DNA of 33,040 nucleotides from Planctomycetota bacterium (GTDB taxonomy: Bacteria > Planctomycetota > UBA1135 > UBA2386). The stretch covers positions 1 to 33,040 of the forward strand of contig JAGQRB010000875.1 of assembly GCA_020425925.1 (NCBI GenBank), given 5' to 3'. The translations under genes were made by a program, and so were the position numbers. A model generated the notes under the pieces. The model made no database searches. It was given only the letters and a program-made list of their open reading frames with translations, and was not told the origin of the DNA. Of this stretch, positions 31,287 through 33,040 are shown piece by piece (position 1 is the first letter of the stretch; each line of letters begins with the position of its first letter).

Positions 31287-32876
31287 CTAACGCGGCCGCA
31301 CCACACGCAGATCCTCGTCGACCGACCACTTCGCCTCGTCGCCCTGATTGCGGGTCACGAACTGATACGGAACGCCCGCGACCAGACCTTTCCGGTCGGC
31401 GAGCCCGAACGGTACGACCACCTGCGCCGAGCCGTCCTCGCGGAACCACCAGTTGCCGCTGTCGAGGCCGATGCCGAGCGTGTCGTGGCCGTCGGCGACC
31501 AGAAAGACCCGCTTGTCGCAGGCGCTCAGGAAGTCGCGCAGCTCACCCGAGTCGCGCGCGCCTTCGATGCGCGCCACGAGGCCGAACGCGTTCTGACGCC
31601 GGAACCAGGCGCGCACGTCGGCGGGGGCATCCTCGGCGTCGCCCCACTGCGCACCGGTGATCTTCAGCGACTGCACGATCGGCGCCGCCTGCTCGATGTC
31701 ACAGTGCACGCCGAATTCGTCGCGCAGCGCGATCGTCGAGTACGGGTTCGGCCCGCCGAAGACGTCGTCGTACTGCCGCAGCGACTGCCGCCGGCCGATC
31801 GTCGTCGGCATCCGGGCCTCCGACCAGTCGGAGAACGTCGCGACGTGGGTCAGGATCCCGAACATGCCCGGTTCGCGGATGTCCTGGCCGAGGCGGTCGT
31901 AGTTGAGCCGACGCCAGCGACCGTCGACCCAGACCTCGTTGAACGTGTGCGACGACCACGAACCCTTGATCTTGTCGATCGCGGCGACCGTCGATCGCTG
32001 CAGCGCGCGGTGGCGGATGCCGCGCTGCAGCAGCCGCCGCTCGGCGTCATCGTTGGCGTCGACGATCGGGATGCAGAGCACGATGCGGGTCGGGATGCCG
32101 AGCGCGCGCAGGCAACCGTTGAGATAAGTCGCCGACGACGAACAGCTGCCGCGGCTGGCGTGCTCGAACATGCCGCGCGCCAGGATGTCGCGCTCCCACA
32201 CCTCGGCAAGCCGCGCCGGATCGCGGGTGGCCGGCACCATCGCCTTCAGCTCGTCGGGCACGTAGGGCTTGCCGTCGTCGTCGAACGCGGTGACGAACGT
32301 CGTGAAGCTGTCGTTGTACTCGGCGTGGCGGCAGAGCCACTTCGACGCCTGCTCGACGAGCTCGCGGTCGGCCAGCTTCCCGGCGTCGATCCCGGCCTCC
32401 TTCAGCGCTGCGACGAGCTTGCGCTGCATGCCGGCGTCCCAGTTCGCCGCCGGCCCCGGCGCGGTCCACTGCGCCAACTTCTTCGCCGACCGACGCCAGT
32501 CCGGATCCGAGCCGATCGCCTCGGCGACGGTGTTGAACGGATAGTGGATGACCTCGAGCTCGACGTAGGAGTCGGTCTCGTCGAGCACGCGCACGTCCTG
32601 GTAGTCGTCGTCGAGGAACGCCGGCGTCACCGGACGCATGACCTGCACGATGGTGCGGATGGTGTACTGGTACTCGCGGCGCTCCCGCCAGTCGCCGTCG
32701 GGGATGCCGTCACCGTCGCTGTCGGCCTTCGTTGGATCGGTGCGGTATTTGTGGACCTCCTGGAAGTCGGAGAGACCGTCGCGGTCGCGGTCGGCGTCGG
32801 GCTGCTGCGCCGTCGACCCGGCCGACAGCGCGAGCGCGAGTGCGAGCGGGAACGTCCATTCGCGGAAGGTCGTCAT
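31287..32876 (-). CDS. Exported transglutaminase-like protein
   Basis: The 529-residue product begins with a signal peptide (about 1-23). A thrombospondin type 3-like calcium segment follows (26-61, DADRDRDGLSDFQEV and DSDGDGIPDG). The transglutaminase-like core holds C245 in RGSCSSSATYLNG, H310 in SSHTFNEVWVDGRW and D327 in NYDRLGQ, the expected catalytic triad, so a papain-fold protease or transglutaminase activity is likely. A C-terminal beta-rich domain (about 385-529) follows. ATG 32876 overlaps the stop of a partial upstream gene (TGATG). It probably acts in the periplasm or on the surface. Confidence 0.85.
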   Translation of the reverse strand: MTTFREWTFPLALALALSAGSTAQQPDADRDRDGLSDFQEVHKYRTDPTKADSDGDGIPDGDWRERREYQYTIRTIVQVMRPVTPAFLDDDYQDVRVLDETDSYVELEVIHYPFNTVAEAIGSDPDWRRSAKKLAQWTAPGPAANWDAGMQRKLVAALKEAGIDAGKLADRELVEQASKWLCRHAEYNDSFTTFVTAFDDDGKPYVPDELKAMVPATRDPARLAEVWERDILARGMFEHASRGSCSSSATYLNGCLRALGIPTRIVLCIPIVDANDDAERRLLQRGIRHRALQRSTVAAIDKIKGSWSSHTFNEVWVDGRWRRLNYDRLGQDIREPGMFGILTHVATFSDWSEARMPTTIGRRQSLRQYDDVFGGPNPYSTIALRDEFGVHCDIEQAAPIVQSLKITGAQWGDAEDAPADVRAWFRRQNAFGLVARIEGARDSGELRDFLSACDKRVFLVADGHDTLGIGLDSGNWWFREDGSAQVVVPFGLADRKGLVAGVPYQFVTRNQGDEAKWSVDEDLRVVRPR

Positions 32877-33040
32877 CACGGCATCGTAGCGCCGTCGGCC
32901 GGGCTCGGATCCGGATCGACGCCGTCGCCGACCGCGCGCTCCGGCGCCGGCGTCGGCGCCTCGAGGATCCGCTGCCGCAACGCCGCGAGATCCGCGAGGT
33001 CGGTGCGCAGCTTGTGCTCGAGCCGGGCGTCGGCGTCGGG
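32876..33040 (-). CDS. 3' end of an unidentified gene cut by the window edge
   Basis: The last 54 codons of a minus-strand gene are visible, ending at TGA that overlaps the transglutaminase ATG (TGATG). The visible part starts with a charged helix (ARLEHKLRTDLADLAALRQRILEA) and ends in a Pro/Asp/Ala-rich tail. Its family cannot be judged. The overlap indicates an operon: this gene, transglutaminase, helicase. Confidence 0.7.
   Translation of the reverse strand, partial: PDADARLEHKLRTDLADLAALRQRILEAPTPAPERAVGDGVDPDPSPADGATMP

Overview
The window is very GC-rich, almost gap-free bacterial DNA in which nearly every gene has a recognisable bacterial family. A squalene-synthesis operon (hpnC, hpnD, hpnE), several outer-envelope-type lipoproteins, an NAD-dependent DNA ligase, many two-component proteins, an ECF sigma factor and paired di-haem cytochromes indicate a Gram-negative organism. 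Planctomycetota fits well (hopanoid/squalene genes, di-haem oxidoreductase pair, secreted transglutaminase with calcium-repeat start), but Myxococcota or a related deep phylum cannot be excluded from sequence alone. I see no rRNA, tRNA, CRISPR array, insertion sequence or prophage.

Positions 1-7600 hold a coiled-coil lipoprotein, a small anchored protein, a stand-alone receiver, two PRC-barrel proteins, a methyltransferase and a PAS hybrid histidine kinase. They end in two tiny membrane-protein genes (DUF1328 and DUF3185 families). Positions 7617-13694 are a signalling block. On the minus strand a membrane histidine kinase, an Rcp1-like receiver and a hybrid kinase form one operon. Divergent from it lie a histidine-containing protein resembling a kinase dimerisation domain without usable ATPase motifs and a sigma-54-dependent NtrC-type regulator.

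Positions 13645-16231 hold envelope and stress genes on the minus strand: an ECF sigma factor overlapping a short membrane-anchored partner, then CsbD, a CsbD-DUF883 fusion and a YqjE/holin-like membrane protein. Positions 16329-20752 are the hpnC-hpnD-hpnE-ndh operon, with 4-base stop/start overlaps between the hpn genes. Divergent from it (20884-26949) runs a plus-strand series: two di-haem oxidoreductases, a matrixin-like metalloprotease, a DUF669-like protein with an SSB-type C-terminal tip, a polytopic membrane protein, an unknown anchored protein and LemA.

Positions 26958-33040 are mainly nucleic-acid maintenance: an alkyltransferase-like protein whose active-site loop carries a short tandem repeat, ligA with an overlapping 32-residue membrane peptide, and a minus-strand set of UPF1-like helicase, exported transglutaminase and a truncated upstream gene.

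The strongest leads are: a perfect 9-base inverted repeat that could bury the ribosome-binding site of the ECF sigma gene; the Spo0B/ChpT-like candidate phosphotransferase beside an orphan NtrC-type regulator; the SSB-tipped DUF669-like protein; and two short sequence boxes found together in three intergenic regions next to stress-type genes. I do not see one clearly new multi-gene defence or mobile system.
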